Assembly (NCBI GenBank): GCA_009746045.1
Contig: RPFO01002105.1
Location: 22,636-86,635, forward strand
DNA: 64,000 nt
Reading direction: 5' to 3'
Origin: Mesostigma viride
Lineage: Eukaryota > Streptophyta > Mesostigmatophyceae > Mesostigmatales > Mesostigmataceae
The translations under genes and the position numbers were made by a program. The first letter of the stretch is position 1. Each line of letters begins with the position of its first letter. The notes under the pieces were generated by a model. It worked only from the letters and a program-made list of their open reading frames with translations, was not told the DNA's origin and did not search any database. Below are positions 32,335-41,856 of this stretch, piece by piece.

Positions 32335-33341
32335 AGACCAGGCCTTGCTTCAGCTTGGGTGTCCCCGGTGGGTTGTTTGACCAAAGTGCCAAGTGGTGAC
32401 TGGTGCTTGCTGGTTGACAACTGGTCCTTCAGGGTTAGGTACACCCTCCTGGACAGGAGTTGGTGTGGAATGTCACTCCTACCAGCTGAGAATAATGCCT
32501 GGCCCTCCCCATGGGGTTCAGAAGAGTCGCCAGGACTTAAGTCGACGCCTTTGGCCTCAAACAGTTAGGCCATGCAAGGGCAACCCGAATGCTGGTTCTT
32601 ACAGGTTGCTGTACATATGTTTTCTAGTGCTTGTTTCCAACCTGTTGCTAATAAAGAACCTGGTTGTGTGACCATGTGACATGGTTGCCAGGGAGCCACA
32701 TTCTGGGTTATATAATGCTTGAATAAAACATAATCATGTCATTCTCATGTATGTTGTTCACCTGGTTGTCATGTTTGTTTTGTGAAAAGTTCCAGGTCAC
32801 CTATAAACCTGGAGGTTGGGGTGGGGTTCAATTCCCCAGCAGAGCCACAGCCTGGCGTGAATGACTCCTGGGCTTAACACCCAGTGAAGACATGGGCTCC
32901 CCAAGGAGACAGCATTAATCTAGGTGCTACCTGAGTTCTTTGAGCAGAAGGGAAAGGTTGGCCAAGGCGGGCGCCATAAGAACGGGCGCCTGTGATAACT
33001 GTGAAAGACCAGGAACTCACAATAGTACGTTCTTGGCATCCTGTAATCCCAGCCATTGAGCTAGGTAATGTACCTTCACATTAATCCAACACCAAGTTCC
33101 CAAGGAAAGGTTGGGAGCTGACCAAGGGGTCAGGGGATAACCTGGGGTGACCTCTGATTCACTGGCCAGCATACCTAAGCTATTCCAAGGGCACATATGT
33201 TGTGTTCCCAAAAGGAAGGCAGGAACCTGGGCCCTGACAGGTCTGATCAACCTCAAGGGACCAAGCGATCTGTGGCTGAGTGGGCACAAGCTAGGCTAGG
33301 TTGTTTCAAGCTGGTCCAGCTCCAAAAGAAGAAAGGGTTGG
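32335..33341 (+). other. 3' untranslated region of Copia-like element 2
   Basis: About 1 kb with no gene. AATAAAGAACC near 32650 and AATAAAACAT near 32723 are possible polyadenylation signals. A purine-rich tract at 33324-33341 (AAAAGAAGAAAGGGTTGG) abuts the right LTR and is the likely plus-strand primer. Confidence 0.6.
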
Positions 33342-33988
33342 AGTTAGCATTTTGGGCAACCAATATGCTAAGTGGATGCAGTTTGGAAAGACCTTTCCAA
33401 CGCCGTGCTGACCGCCTGAAACAGACAAGGGACAAGAAAGATATGAGGTCCCGAAGTCCTAGCCGTCCGCGGTCAGCGAGGGTGCAACCTTCTGGGTAGT
33501 GGACAGGACACGTGGCAGGCCGTGCCTGCACAGGCTTAGCCTGACTATCACGTGACTGTGGTCCACGTAGACCAGGAGGGGCAGCAGCCTGCGACTGGTG
33601 GGGTACTGGAACTGGCACAAGGCTGCAAGGATACTAGGTCTTGCAGGCTTGTGACAGGTCCTGTACTTCCTAGGTTGCAGGTAGCTAGGTAAATCCAGTT
33701 CGTCCTGGCTCTGCAAGGATGCCAGTGGACGTTGAGGATTTGCTAGCAAGCCTGCAACATGCCTCGTCACACCGATGGGAACGAGGAGCAACAAAGAGGC
33801 ATATAGCTTGGTCATGGGGATGGCCAAGCTATCTCGGAAGCACGCGCTCTGGTTGCCCACTTGAACGTGGAAGTGACCAACAAGGTGTGGCTTGGTGTTT
33901 GGGCTAAGGATTGCTGTCTCCAGCAATTGGCTCAAGCTTTGCGTGAAAGACCAAGAGCTCACACGCTCTGGGCTGGTTTCGTCTAACT
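33342..33988 (+). repeat. Right LTR of Copia-like element 2
   Basis: This 647-bp copy differs from the left LTR by one base and ends AACT. It is followed by the target-site duplicate GCAGG. Confidence 0.95.
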
Positions 33989-34301
33989 GCAGGGGGGGAG
34001 GTGCGCCATCACAGGGAGGGAGATGAAGCACGAGTACAACCCCGACAAGGAGAGGCACGCCGATTCCGCGGCCATCGACCTGATAGACGGCATGATGGGG
34101 TACGCGCCGTCCAATATCCGTCTCGTGTGCCATTTCGTCCACCTCATGAAGGGGCGCATGCCCCTGGCCGCGTTCGTGTCAGCGTGCAAAGAGATAACGG
34201 AATATCGGGCCGGATCTCGAGCACCCAGCAGTACGGAAGAGGATACGGAGATGGCCGATGGCGCCGCGCCACAAGATACCCGCTGGGCGGACATGGTATA
34301 A
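33989..34301 (+). pseudogene. HNH/endonuclease VII-like protein, 3' part
   Basis: Removing the element and one GCAGG restores a single open frame from 25261 to TAA 34299-34301. This half has CAITG, then a segment AAIDLIDGMMGYAPSNIRLVC with the Asp and Asn of the His-Me finger-like core, and LMKGRM. This C-x-x-T-G ... D-x-I-D ... G-Y ... N-x-R-L-V-C layout is common in phage and giant virus HNH-superfamily proteins. Without its 5' half it has no proper start; an internal ATG at 34023 would give a shortened 92-residue product. The stop codon overlaps a TATA-like box for the next gene. Confidence 0.65.
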
Positions 34302-34303
34302 AG
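34297..34303 (+). promoter_or_regulatory. TATA-like box for the DUF5871 gene
   Basis: TATAAAG lies 122 bp before the ATG at 34425 and overlaps the stop codon of the HNH gene. The leader between them is rich in GCGTCC/AAGCGTCC repeats. Position fits a promoter but is not proof. Confidence 0.4.
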
Positions 34304-34424
34304 ATCCCATCAGGTCTGCGGATCAGCACAGACTCCCGCAGTTCGCGACCGACGCGTCCAAGCGTCCGCGTCCGTGTGTTCAAGCGTCCAAGCGTCCCAA
34401 GCGTCCGCGCCCGCCCCTGTCATC

Positions 34425-35111
34425 ATGGCGTCCACGATCGTCCTGTTCGAGGATTTCGACCCCAAGAAGATCGTGTACCGCGACCCGAAGAGGTCCACCA
34501 CCGGCGGGCTGTCCGTCTATCTGAACTACGCCAAGGATGGGAAGGAGGTGCCAATCCGCATCCAGACCCCGAAAATGAGGGCGCCTTTCGGCATAAGCCG
34601 CTTCGAGGGGAAGAAAGGAGAGGTCAAGTACACCCTCGACCTCAGCTTCGATGACTACCTCAACGAGGAGGAGGACGGGGGCAAGTTTTACAGCAAGTGG
34701 GTCGCCTTCGACGACCGGAACAAAGAAACCTCGTTCGAGAAGAGCACGACCTGGTTCAACAAGAAGATAAGTCTGGACGTCGTGAACGAGCTGTACACCT
34801 CGGCCGTGAAGCCCTCCAAGAAAGAGCAGTTCCCCCCGACGTTGAAGTGCACCGTGCCCTTCCGCAACGACAAGCCGGAGTGTCAGTTTTTTGACGATAA
34901 CAAGCTGCCGGCCAAGATGGAGGATCTAGAGAGGGGAATGTACGTCCAGGCCATTGTGGAGGTCTCGCGCCTCTGGTTCATGGACAAGCAGTTCGGGTGC
35001 TCCCCCGTAGTGAAGATGGTCCAGTTTTTCCCTAACGGCCGCATCCCCAATGCGTACTCCTTCATTGAGAGAGAGGAGCCCCGTGAGGAGGATGGTGTGG
35101 CCGCTGAGTAA
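34425..35111 (+). CDS. DUF5871-type giant virus protein, possible ssDNA-binding
   Basis: The start MASTIVLFEDF at 34425 was chosen because upstream codons are repeat-like. The 228-residue protein has the family pattern: S-V-Y-L-N-Y near residue 30, I-Q-T-P-K-M-R-A-P-F-G near 50, K-Y-T-L-D-L-S-F, W-F-N-K-K, F-P-P-T, and a late L-W-F-M-D-K-Q-F-G. Such proteins occur across phycodnaviruses and mimiviruses and have been linked to single-strand DNA binding. The tail is acidic (EREEPREED), as in many ssDNA-binding proteins. The frame is intact, and it is likely a highly conserved core gene. Confidence 0.75.
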   Translation: MASTIVLFEDFDPKKIVYRDPKRSTTGGLSVYLNYAKDGKEVPIRIQTPKMRAPFGISRFEGKKGEVKYTLDLSFDDYLNEEEDGGKFYSKWVAFDDRNKETSFEKSTTWFNKKISLDVVNELYTSAVKPSKKEQFPPTLKCTVPFRNDKPECQFFDDNKLPAKMEDLERGMYVQAIVEVSRLWFMDKQFGCSPVVKMVQFFPNGRIPNAYSFIEREEPREEDGVAAE

Positions 35112-35137
35112 AATGTAACCTATTATTAATCAAACGC

Positions 35138-36705
35138 ATGCCCCCCCCATTTTACTGCGGAAACAAAATAAGCACAGATGGTTTAGGACCTAATGGAGTC
35201 CCCATGGGCACAGAGGAGGAATGCAAGCATCACATCAGGCTATTTGGAAACGTGGTGGCCCGCACCCTCTTCCCTCGCGGGGGGGGGAACAGGGATATTG
35301 ACGCCGCTCCGACGGCCGCGACCGCTTTTTGCGGAATTAGAGATCCGCCGCCGTACGGTAAGCAATACGGGTCTAGGGCGCAGTGTCAGAGGTTGCGGCA
35401 ACTCCGCCACTACGGGCTGTTTGCGCCGGGTGGCGGCCAAGCCTCATCCCCCAGCCAAGTCTGTCCACCCAGCCAGCCCCCCCCCCACAGGTCAGCCAAG
35501 ACAGCCCCCCAGCCAGCCCCCCCAGCCAATTTGCCTCTGTCCTCAACGGCATCCTAAAGGCTTCTCGAGCCAAGAACAAGCAATCCAACACTCAACCGCC
35601 GCCCGGCCCTTCTCAACCGCTGTCTAATCCTACTCAACCACCGTCGTCCAATCCTACACCGCCGTCTAATCCTAAACCCTTACCCCTAGACCCTGACCCT
35701 ACGGGAGGCGAGAACAACGTTGCATGGTCCGGAGACAACAACAGCTTCGGTTTCTCGGTTAATGACCGGTCTGTCACATACCCCCCACTCATGGATGCGA
35801 GCGTCGACAAGGACTATGTCGTGAAGGCGCCCGATGGTGATGAGTCGGCGTTCAGGCGCATCACGCAGGGTGATGGCAAATGCATGTTTAATGCCCTCTT
35901 GATTGTGGACGCGTTCCGGAAAGGGGAGACCGTGACGTCCGAACAGGTGGTCCAGAGGACGCTAGCGCTGAAAGCGGAAGTGCGTCCGCAGATTTCAAAA
36001 TATGTCAAAGAGATACGAGCTAAATTCCCCCATCTGCTCACAGACCCGCCCGGAAGCACTGTCGAAGGCCAACTCGATAAAATATTCGAGCCGACTGAAT
36101 GCTCCGAAGGGGACGCAGATGCGATTGCCATCTTATCGCGCCATTTTCGGACGCCTATCTACTATTACCAAGAAAAAACGACTGTTGGAGATTGGTATTG
36201 GTATGCCCTCTACGATCCCGGGAGCAGAAACAACATCCCGCCCGTTTACATTCGCCACAATAGTGGGCATTGGGAGGCCTTGATCATGAAGTCGGACGTG
36301 CCGCCGCCGCCGCCGCCGCCGCCGGCCCAGTCCCCGCCGGGCCAGACGCGCTCCCAGCAGGACCCGCAGCGGAGGAGCGCGGAGACTCTCAACAATCTTG
36401 TGGGGGTGGGCGGCGAGCGCCTAATGAGGGATCAAAACTTGAGAGGGCGCCCGCCCTCCGTCTTGCAAGGAAGCCTTAAGAGAGGCAGCAGCTCTCAACC
36501 GGGGGGGGCGGCGGGCGCGCAACCGTTTGCTGGTCGCGGGCGGGGAAGCAGCACGTCTAGTCGAGCGAGCCAGGGGAGGGTGGGTGGGGCCGCCTCGGCG
36601 CCAGATGGGGCGCCCGCTCTCCGCACTCGGGGCCGCCCCCGCGGAAGTGGCAATCGCCAGAGGGCGGCAGGCAATCCGCTAAGAAGAAGCGACCGGAATA
36701 CTTGA
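35138..36705 (+). CDS. OTU-like cysteine protease with Cys-Gly repeat N-terminus, one frameshift
   Basis: The N-terminal part (ATG 35138) has two copies of a giant virus motif, YCG...G-T-E-E-E-C and FCG...G-S-R-A-Q-C. A Pro-rich linker follows, with a frame change at the C-run 35477-35486. The OTU domain comes next: catalytic D-G-K-C in ITQGDGKCMFNAL and the late His in HNSGHWEAL, about 165 residues apart. OTU proteases remove ubiquitin from proteins, and a viral copy may counter host ubiquitin signalling. The C-terminus is Pro then Arg/Gly-rich. About 520 residues in total if the frameshift is corrected. Confidence 0.75.
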
Positions 36706-36764
36706 CAAGGAAGTAGCGCAGTAACATTTCTCAATTTAATTTGTGTGCCCTCTGGAAAGAGATC

Positions 36765-37415
36765 ATGATGGGATCCCGCTGCAACCCCGTTGCGAACACG
36801 AGCGAGGAGTACGTCGGCGTCACCTCGCGTCCGGAAATCTTCGACACGATCTGCGGGGACGAGGCGTTCCAGGCCCTCAACTCCTCCTTCGCTGCGGACG
36901 CGGGCACCGCGACGATGATCGTCCCCGCCGAGTCCTACGACATGATGTTCAACCTGGACACGCGTGTGCGGGGGGCCGGGCTGAGTTACGGCTCCACGTT
37001 CGAAGACCAATTGAGCTTCGGGACCGAGCGTCTGCCGAAGCCCGAGGACGTCGTGGGCGCCACTCTCGACGACCACAAGGTGGGCGTGGGCTTCATCACC
37101 TCCAACACCAAGGACTTCCCCGTGACGGACATCCAGACGTTGCGGCCGTACATCCCGGCCCCCATTTCCGTCGACGGATGGGGGTCCATCGGGGTCGCGA
37201 CCAAGGGCGCGTTCGGGCAGATGATCACCGACAACACCTTCCTCATGGACCCGCGGTTCACGTGGCCCATGCAGGGAATCGACGTGCAATCCAACGGCAT
37301 ATACGGGTTCCCGGAGGTCTCCGCCGCAAGCTCGCTCGGTGTGTGGGGCGAATCAGGAGCGCCCCCGCGCAACAACCTGTGGGGAGGCCCGGGCTCCTCC
37401 TCTATGTTTGGATGA
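36765..37415 (+). CDS. Hypothetical protein, 216 residues
   Basis: I chose ATG 36765 (MMGSRC); the frame upstream only offers TTG. The protein is Gly/Phe/Thr-rich with few charged runs (IPAESYDMMFNLDTR; WGSIGVATKGAFGQ) and a Gly/Ser C-terminus, in keeping with a structural or virion protein. No family recognised. Frame intact. Confidence 0.55.
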   Translation: MMGSRCNPVANTSEEYVGVTSRPEIFDTICGDEAFQALNSSFAADAGTATMIVPAESYDMMFNLDTRVRGAGLSYGSTFEDQLSFGTERLPKPEDVVGATLDDHKVGVGFITSNTKDFPVTDIQTLRPYIPAPISVDGWGSIGVATKGAFGQMITDNTFLMDPRFTWPMQGIDVQSNGIYGFPEVSAASSLGVWGESGAPPRNNLWGGPGSSSMFG

Positions 37416-37476
37416 GGCCGGGGTCCGGCGGTGCGTTTACAGGGGGTGGAAAAAGCTCTTGTCCCTTTGTAAGTAA

Positions 37477-37902
37477 ATGGAGGCGGCAGTAGCGGGGGCG
37501 GACTGGCGAGATAGGATGCGCACCATGACCACCGAGTACATCGAGCTGGACGACGCCGTGAAGAGGGTGACCGTGGACATCAAGCCGCTGAAGAAGAGAA
37601 AGACCGCGCTGGAGAATGACATCCTGGAGAGCATGGTCTCCGCCGGCGTGGACGCTTGCAATATATCCGGCACCTCCGACAAGCTGCTGGTGAGGACGCA
37701 CAGGAAGAAGGCGGCATCCAAGAAGGGGGACTATCTAGAACGCCTCGTGGCCTTCTTCGACGGCGACGAGGCGCGCGCCCAGCAGTGCCTGGACGCGTTA
37801 AACGACACCCAGGTCGTGGAGGTCAGGAGGCTGAAGCGCGTCACCAAGAAGCAGGAGGCTCCAGGAGGGGCCGCCACGTCGGGCAGCAGCGATGAGGGGT
37901 GA
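37477..37902 (+). CDS. DUF5760-type giant virus protein
   Basis: A 141-residue protein with a helical core. The early EYIELDDAVKRV and IKPLKKRKTALENDI, and the later HRKKAASKKGDYLERLVAFF, match the pattern of a small family found widely in giant viruses. Its Lys-rich middle suggests nucleic-acid contact. Function unknown. It overlaps the upstream edge of the RING/TRAF leader, so the two may share transcription. Confidence 0.6.
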   Translation: MEAAVAGADWRDRMRTMTTEYIELDDAVKRVTVDIKPLKKRKTALENDILESMVSAGVDACNISGTSDKLLVRTHRKKAASKKGDYLERLVAFFDGDEARAQQCLDALNDTQVVEVRRLKRVTKKQEAPGGAATSGSSDEG

Positions 37903-37948
37903 ACATAAAAGCCGGGAGCGGGCGGGCGCGCGTGTGCAGACGCGAAAT

Positions 37949-38767
37949 ATGAATCCCCCCCCATCCGCTGCGTCCGGGGACGAGCACCCCGCCCAGATCG
38001 CCGTGAGTGCGGACGACCTCTCCTGCGCGATATGCCTGAACATGCTGATGGACCCCGTCGTGATCGAGTGCAGCACGAGGGTCCAGGAGGGCAAGTGCGA
38101 GGCCATGGTCTGCAGGCGTCCGTGCATGGAGCAGCTGATCGCCAAACAGAGGAGCAGGGGCGGCCCCTCGTCCGCGGTGCTGGGGAGGTGCATCGTGTGC
38201 AGGGGCCAGTGGAATCGCTACGTCTTCCGCCCCTGCATCCGGGTCGGCAGCATCACCGCAGAGGTTGCGAGGAGGTGCCCCCACGACGGGTGCGACTTTA
38301 CAGCGAAGGGCATGGTGCTGTTGTCCCATGAAAAGGATTGCGGATACAAGAAGGTCGCGTGTCCCAACCAGCGCTTTGGGTGCCAGCAGTTGTTGCGCAG
38401 GAGGGACATCGCCCCCCATAGATCCGCCTGCCGACACTTTCCATGCAAGTACTACCTGGAGAGCGACGGCTGCAAGCACGTGGCGGACATGGCCGGCATC
38501 AAGCGGCACGAGGAAGAGTGCCCTTTCGGCCAGTACCCGTGTGTGGTGCTCATCAACAACTTGCGCACCAAGTTGGGGATGTGGAGGACATGCAACGAGA
38601 ACAACCTGCTTCAATGGAGTCTGTGGGACCCGGGCTATGGCACGCCCCAGTGCAGTTGCGAGCAAGACCACACGCGCTTCTTTGGCGAGGGGTACTTTGG
38701 CGAGGGTCGAGGGGAAAACTCGCCGTTTTTGCAGTCCCAGATGGGGCAGGATTACATAAGCCTTTAG
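37949..38767 (+). CDS. RING/TRAF-type zinc finger protein, probable E3 ubiquitin ligase
   Basis: Start ATG 37949 (MNPPPS) is preferred because ACATAAAAG about 45 bp upstream looks like its TATA box. The RING lies near residues 24-80: CAIC, C in VIECSTR, C in MVCRRPC, then CIVC. Two TRAF-like fingers follow (RCPHDGCDFTAKG...HEKDC and ACPNQRFGC...HRSAC), then CKYY...GCKHV...HEEEC. This is the layout of NRDP1/SIAH/TRAF-type ligases. It would pass ubiquitin to host or viral targets. About 272 residues, frame intact. Confidence 0.75.
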   Translation: MNPPPSAASGDEHPAQIAVSADDLSCAICLNMLMDPVVIECSTRVQEGKCEAMVCRRPCMEQLIAKQRSRGGPSSAVLGRCIVCRGQWNRYVFRPCIRVGSITAEVARRCPHDGCDFTAKGMVLLSHEKDCGYKKVACPNQRFGCQQLLRRRDIAPHRSACRHFPCKYYLESDGCKHVADMAGIKRHEEECPFGQYPCVVLINNLRTKLGMWRTCNENNLLQWSLWDPGYGTPQCSCEQDHTRFFGEGYFGEGRGENSPFLQSQMGQDYISL

Positions 38768-38800
38768 TTTTTTAATGTTCATGGAAATGAAATGAAACGT

Positions 38801-39412
38801 TTATTCGGCATCTCGGACATCACCCTCCTCACTCAACATGTCCCTTAGCACGATGGCGCCGATCTTGGTGATGCAACCCTTGATCGCGCTCAAGAACTGG
38901 TCGTCGGGGGCCCACGCCTCCCAGTCACCCAATGCACTTTTTAGCTGGCGGCACTGGTTGCACGCACAGGATGGGTCGGCCGTGTCGATCTCCGCGAAAT
39001 CCCACGCCTCCTCGTCCTCCTCCTCCTCCTCCTCGTCCTCCTCCTCCTCCTCCTCCTCCTCCTCCTCGTCCTCCTCCTCCTCCTCCTCCTCCTCCTCCTC
39101 CTCCCGCGCCCTCTTCACGCCCCTTGCCTCTCCCCGTATGACGGCCGTCACGTCCCGCACCTCCTCTTCGAGCCCGGGCCTGTCCATGTGCGTCATGGAC
39201 TCCGCCAGGAGGGCGCGATGGAGCAGGGCGCAGATGTCCAATCGCGGGTTGGCGAACTCGGGGTTGTGGCGGAGAAACGCGTCCGCGCGCTCGCAGGTGT
39301 GCTTCAATATGTTGCAAATGATGGCCATCACCACGTCCTTCTGTTGAGAGGTGATGGAGGAGGAGGCCATGTCGCCGTCCCACAGGAGGCCCGTCTTCAT
39401 GAACTCGTACAT
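38801..39412 (-). CDS. Hypothetical protein with long Glu run
   Basis: 203 residues. A helical N-terminal domain (QQKDVVMAIICNILKHTCE) leads to a long run of Glu/Asp encoded by GAG/GAC (39008-39107), followed by a short domain with CACNQC and a helix (IKGCITKIGAIVLRD). The acidic run sits on a GAG microsatellite, which could change length easily. Function unknown. Divergent from the small membrane gene at 39474. Confidence 0.5.
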   Translation of the reverse strand: MYEFMKTGLLWDGDMASSSITSQQKDVVMAIICNILKHTCERADAFLRHNPEFANPRLDICALLHRALLAESMTHMDRPGLEEEVRDVTAVIRGEARGVKRAREEEEEEEEEEEDEEEEEEEEEEDEEEEEEDEEAWDFAEIDTADPSCACNQCRQLKSALGDWEAWAPDDQFLSAIKGCITKIGAIVLRDMLSEEGDVRDAE

Positions 39413-39473
39413 TTCTTCCTCTTCTCGTAGTTGTCATCACCGGACAATTTTTTGTGGGCGAGATAAGCGTAGT

Positions 39474-39586
39474 ATGAGCGGCTCGTTTCTGCAAACGCTG
39501 CGGGCCCCGAAGATCCTTGGCACGGCCGTGTTCGACTGGGTAGCCACCCTCGCCGCAGCCCTGCTCATTAGTCGCCGCAGGACCGC
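39474..39586 (+). pseudogene. Small membrane protein, 5' part, split by palindromic element
   Basis: The frame opens at ATG 39474 and codes for a basic start (LRAPKILG) and a hydrophobic segment (AVFDWVATLAAALLIS). It runs into the palindromic element at 39587. The rest is found at 40821-40935. Joined, the gene would be 75 codons, the usual length of a small two-helix membrane protein found in several giant virus families. Confidence 0.6.
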
Positions 39587-40815
39587 AGTTACGTTAAATA
39601 GTGCCGGAACCTTTTGCCGCCTGAGGCAAATCGGTCCGTAACACTATTTTGCCCGGAATAACCACTTCCGAGCACCCAAGTTAATTCGGCCGAATTAACT
39701 TGGGTGCTCGGAAGTGGTTATTCCGGGCAAAATAGTGTTACGGACCGATTTGCCTCAGGCGGCAAAAGGTTCCGGCACTATTTAACGTAACTAAAACCTG
39801 GCCTCGTGGAGGGGGGGACGAAGAGCCCGAGACATCCGCCTAGGCCGCTGAGCACGCACCACTAAATGCGCCGGAGCTGCCTCAGTGAGGATTCGAACCC
39901 CTGACCTCCAAGGTGCACAGGTTTTAGTTACGTTAAATAGTGCCGGAACCTTTTGCCGCCTGAGGCAAATCGGGCCGGAACACTATTTTGCCCGGAATAA
40001 CCACTTCCGAGCACCCAAGTTAATTCGGCCGAATTAACTTGGGTGCTCGGAAGTGGTTATTCCGGGCAAAATAGTGTTCCGGCCCGATTTGCCTCAGGCG
40101 GCAAAAGGTTCCGGCACTATTTAACGTAACTAAAACCTGGCCTCGTGGAGGGGGGACGAAGAGCCCGAGACATCCTCACTGAGGCAGCTCCGGCGCATTT
40201 AGTGGTGCGTGCTCAGCGGCCTAGGCGGATGTCTCGGGCTCTTCGTCCCCCCTCCACGAGGCCAGGTTTTAGTTACGTTAAATAGTGCCGGAACCTTTTG
40301 CCGCCTGAGGCAAATCGGTCCGTAACACTATTTTGCCCGGAATAACCACTTCCGAGCACCCAAGTTAATTCGGCCGAATTAACTTGGGTGCTCGGAAGTG
40401 GTTATTCCGGGCAAAATAGTGTTACGGACCGATTTGCCTCAGGCGGCAAAAGGTTCCGGCACTATTTAACGTAACTAAAACCTGTGCACCTTGGAGGTCA
40501 GGGGTTCGAATCCTCACTGAGGCAGCTCCGGCGCATTTAGTGGTGCGTGCTCAGCGGCCTAGGCGGATGTCTCGGGCTCTTCGTCCCCCCCTCCACGAGG
40601 CCAGGTTTTAGTTACGTTAAATAGTGCCGGAACCTTTTGCCGCCTGAGGCAAATCGGTCCGTAACACTATTTTGCCCGGAATAACCACTTCCGAGCACCC
40701 AAGTTAATTCGGCCGAATTAACTTGGGTGCTCGGAAGTGGTTATTCCGGGCAAAATAGTGTTACGGACCGATTTGCCTCAGGCGGCAAAAGGTTCCGGCA
40801 CTATTTAACGTAACT
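39587..40815. mobile_element. Composite palindromic element: four 206-bp palindromes with spacers
   Basis: The block begins AGTTACGTTAAATAG and ends CTATTTAACGTAACT, with the 5-bp duplication ACCGC at 39582-39586 and 40816-40820. It contains four palindromes of 206 bp (39587-39792, 39926-40131, 40271-40476, 40610-40815), each with two 103-bp arms meeting at TTCGG/CCGAA. The second carries a few paired changes in both arms. Spacers one (39793-39925) and three (40477-40609) are exact reverse complements, 133 bp each. The middle spacer (40132-40270) is a rearranged version. The block as a whole is therefore close to a giant inverted repeat. No ORF of note. See also 53477-53913. Confidence 0.9.
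40489..40524 (+). other. tRNA 3'-half-like sequence inside the palindromic element
   Basis: The run GGTTCGAATCC with flanking pairs, followed by CTGAGGC and A, looks like the T arm and 3' acceptor strand of a tRNA. A matching 5' acceptor strand (GCCTCAG) and D and anticodon arms are not found nearby. The same sequence occurs in opposite orientation at about 39877-39912 and again at about 53767-53803. It is not a working tRNA gene. Confidence 0.5.
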
Positions 40816-40820
40816 ACCGC

Positions 40821-40935
40821 CGGCATGTTCGTCGTCCGAGACGCGGCGGTCACGTTCGCGGCCTTGGTGGGGACAGGGGAGCTGCTCCACCTGCTCCTAG
40901 GCATCCACACGCCCGTCACAAATCTACTTCGGTGA
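40821..40935 (+). pseudogene. Small membrane protein, 3' part
   Basis: Once the element and one ACCGC are removed, the frame from 39474 runs through here to TGA 40933-40935. This half holds a second hydrophobic segment (VTFAALVGTGELLHLLLGI) and ends HTPVTNLLR. The stop lies 20 bp inside the end of the converging F-box gene. Confidence 0.6.
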
Positions 40936-41856
40936 GCTTTGCGGGCTCTCGCTCCTTCTTCAGGTGGTACCGCTTCCCGCACCCCGGCCCGAACCCGGCC
41001 TCTAGGTGGTATATCATCTTCAGGGCTCGGCGGCAGAACACGCACGTGCCCCAGCGCGACCACCGGGAGATGCACTCCGCGGGCTTCCTGTGGAAATAGC
41101 CCAGCTCGCGGTCCAGTTCGCGCGTCCATGTCGCCATCGTGTACACCTGTCCATCCGCGTCCACCATCGCGAACGTGTCCGTCAGGCGAGGCGCCATCCA
41201 CCACAGGCTGTGTTTTTGGGCCCACATACGTTGCTCGCTGTCCACGAAGAAAGTGATCGGCGTGAGGTCTCCGCAAGGGATGTCCACGTGCATGTAGCCG
41301 TACTTCCTGTGCTGCGAGTTCGGGTCGATGTCATTCCTCACCAGCTCGCCACTCATCAGCATCGACCTCACGTCGCGGAGGCCCTCCTCCCCCCCTGGCT
41401 GGCGCTGGAGCGGTGCTGGCAGACCGCCATGCTCGATGGGAGAGAGAACACCTGGCTCAGGCCGACCGTCACGTGCGTCGTCGTGCCCGCCCCGCGCACG
41501 TGCGGGAACAGGTGATTGAGCACGCGGAAAAAAAGGTCCAGGTCGCACCCCAGCGCCCCCGCGTACGGGGCCGCATACAAGCTGCTGTCCTCCTTACGCA
41601 GCCGGTGCAGGAGGTCGCGCGCCCCCATCAGCATCCGGCGGACAGTGTAGGCCTCCCCCGAATTGAGGGACCCTTGGGCGATGTGGAGGCGCGGGTCGTC
41701 CATCGCCTGCAACAAAAAACGCAGGAAGGGGAACTCGCTCTTGAAGGCCTCGTTTGCCGTTGTGGACACCGCCCGCAGGCTGATGGCGTCGCGGGCAGGG
41801 AGGTCCTCCATGATTTTACCTAAAAGATCTAGTGGCAAGTCGTCGAACGTTGCCAT
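40916..41856 (-). CDS. F-box protein with C-terminal Cys-rich motif, one frameshift
   Basis: The start at 41856 gives a typical F-box in residues 4-45 (LPLDLLGKIMEDLPARDAISLRAVS), which would dock the protein on SKP1 of a host SCF ubiquitin ligase. The frame changes near 41400-41450 (after THVTVGLSQVFS). The second part ends with CVFCRRAL and GFGPGCGKRY, a C-x2-C ... G-x-G-x-x-C motif that resembles DUF6011-type zinc sites. This C-terminal part may recognise the target. About 310 residues if corrected. Confidence 0.65.

Larger units (their letters stand above)
25511..33988 (+). mobile_element. Copia-like LTR retrotransposon 2, full length
   Basis: Two 647-bp LTRs (25511-26157 and 33342-33988) differ at one base (G near 25796, A in the right copy). 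They are flanked by the 5-bp duplication GCAGG at 25506-25510 and 33989-33993. Ends are AGTT and AACT as in element 1, but the LTR sequences are unrelated. Internal order: an extra ORF, gag with CCHC zinc knuckle, integrase, protease-like segment, reverse transcriptase, RNase H. A purine tract (33324-33341) precedes the right LTR. Sequence divergence from element 1 is large, so these are two families of one lineage. Insertion is recent. Confidence 0.95.

Noticed and set aside
36765-37415. Capsid protein
   Set aside because: Too short for a double jelly-roll capsid protein and no recognisable motif; left as hypothetical.
38932-39141. Proline-rich plus-strand ORF
   Set aside because: Reading of the CTC microsatellite opposite the Glu run in the gene at 38801.
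40477-40540. Complete tRNA gene
   Set aside because: Only the T arm and 3' acceptor strand are present; no 5' half, D arm or anticodon arm can be folded.
39587-40815. Virus telomere or genome-end hairpin
   Set aside because: The block interrupts a gene, has a 5-bp duplication and occurs twice inside the segment, so it is an insertion and not a genome end.
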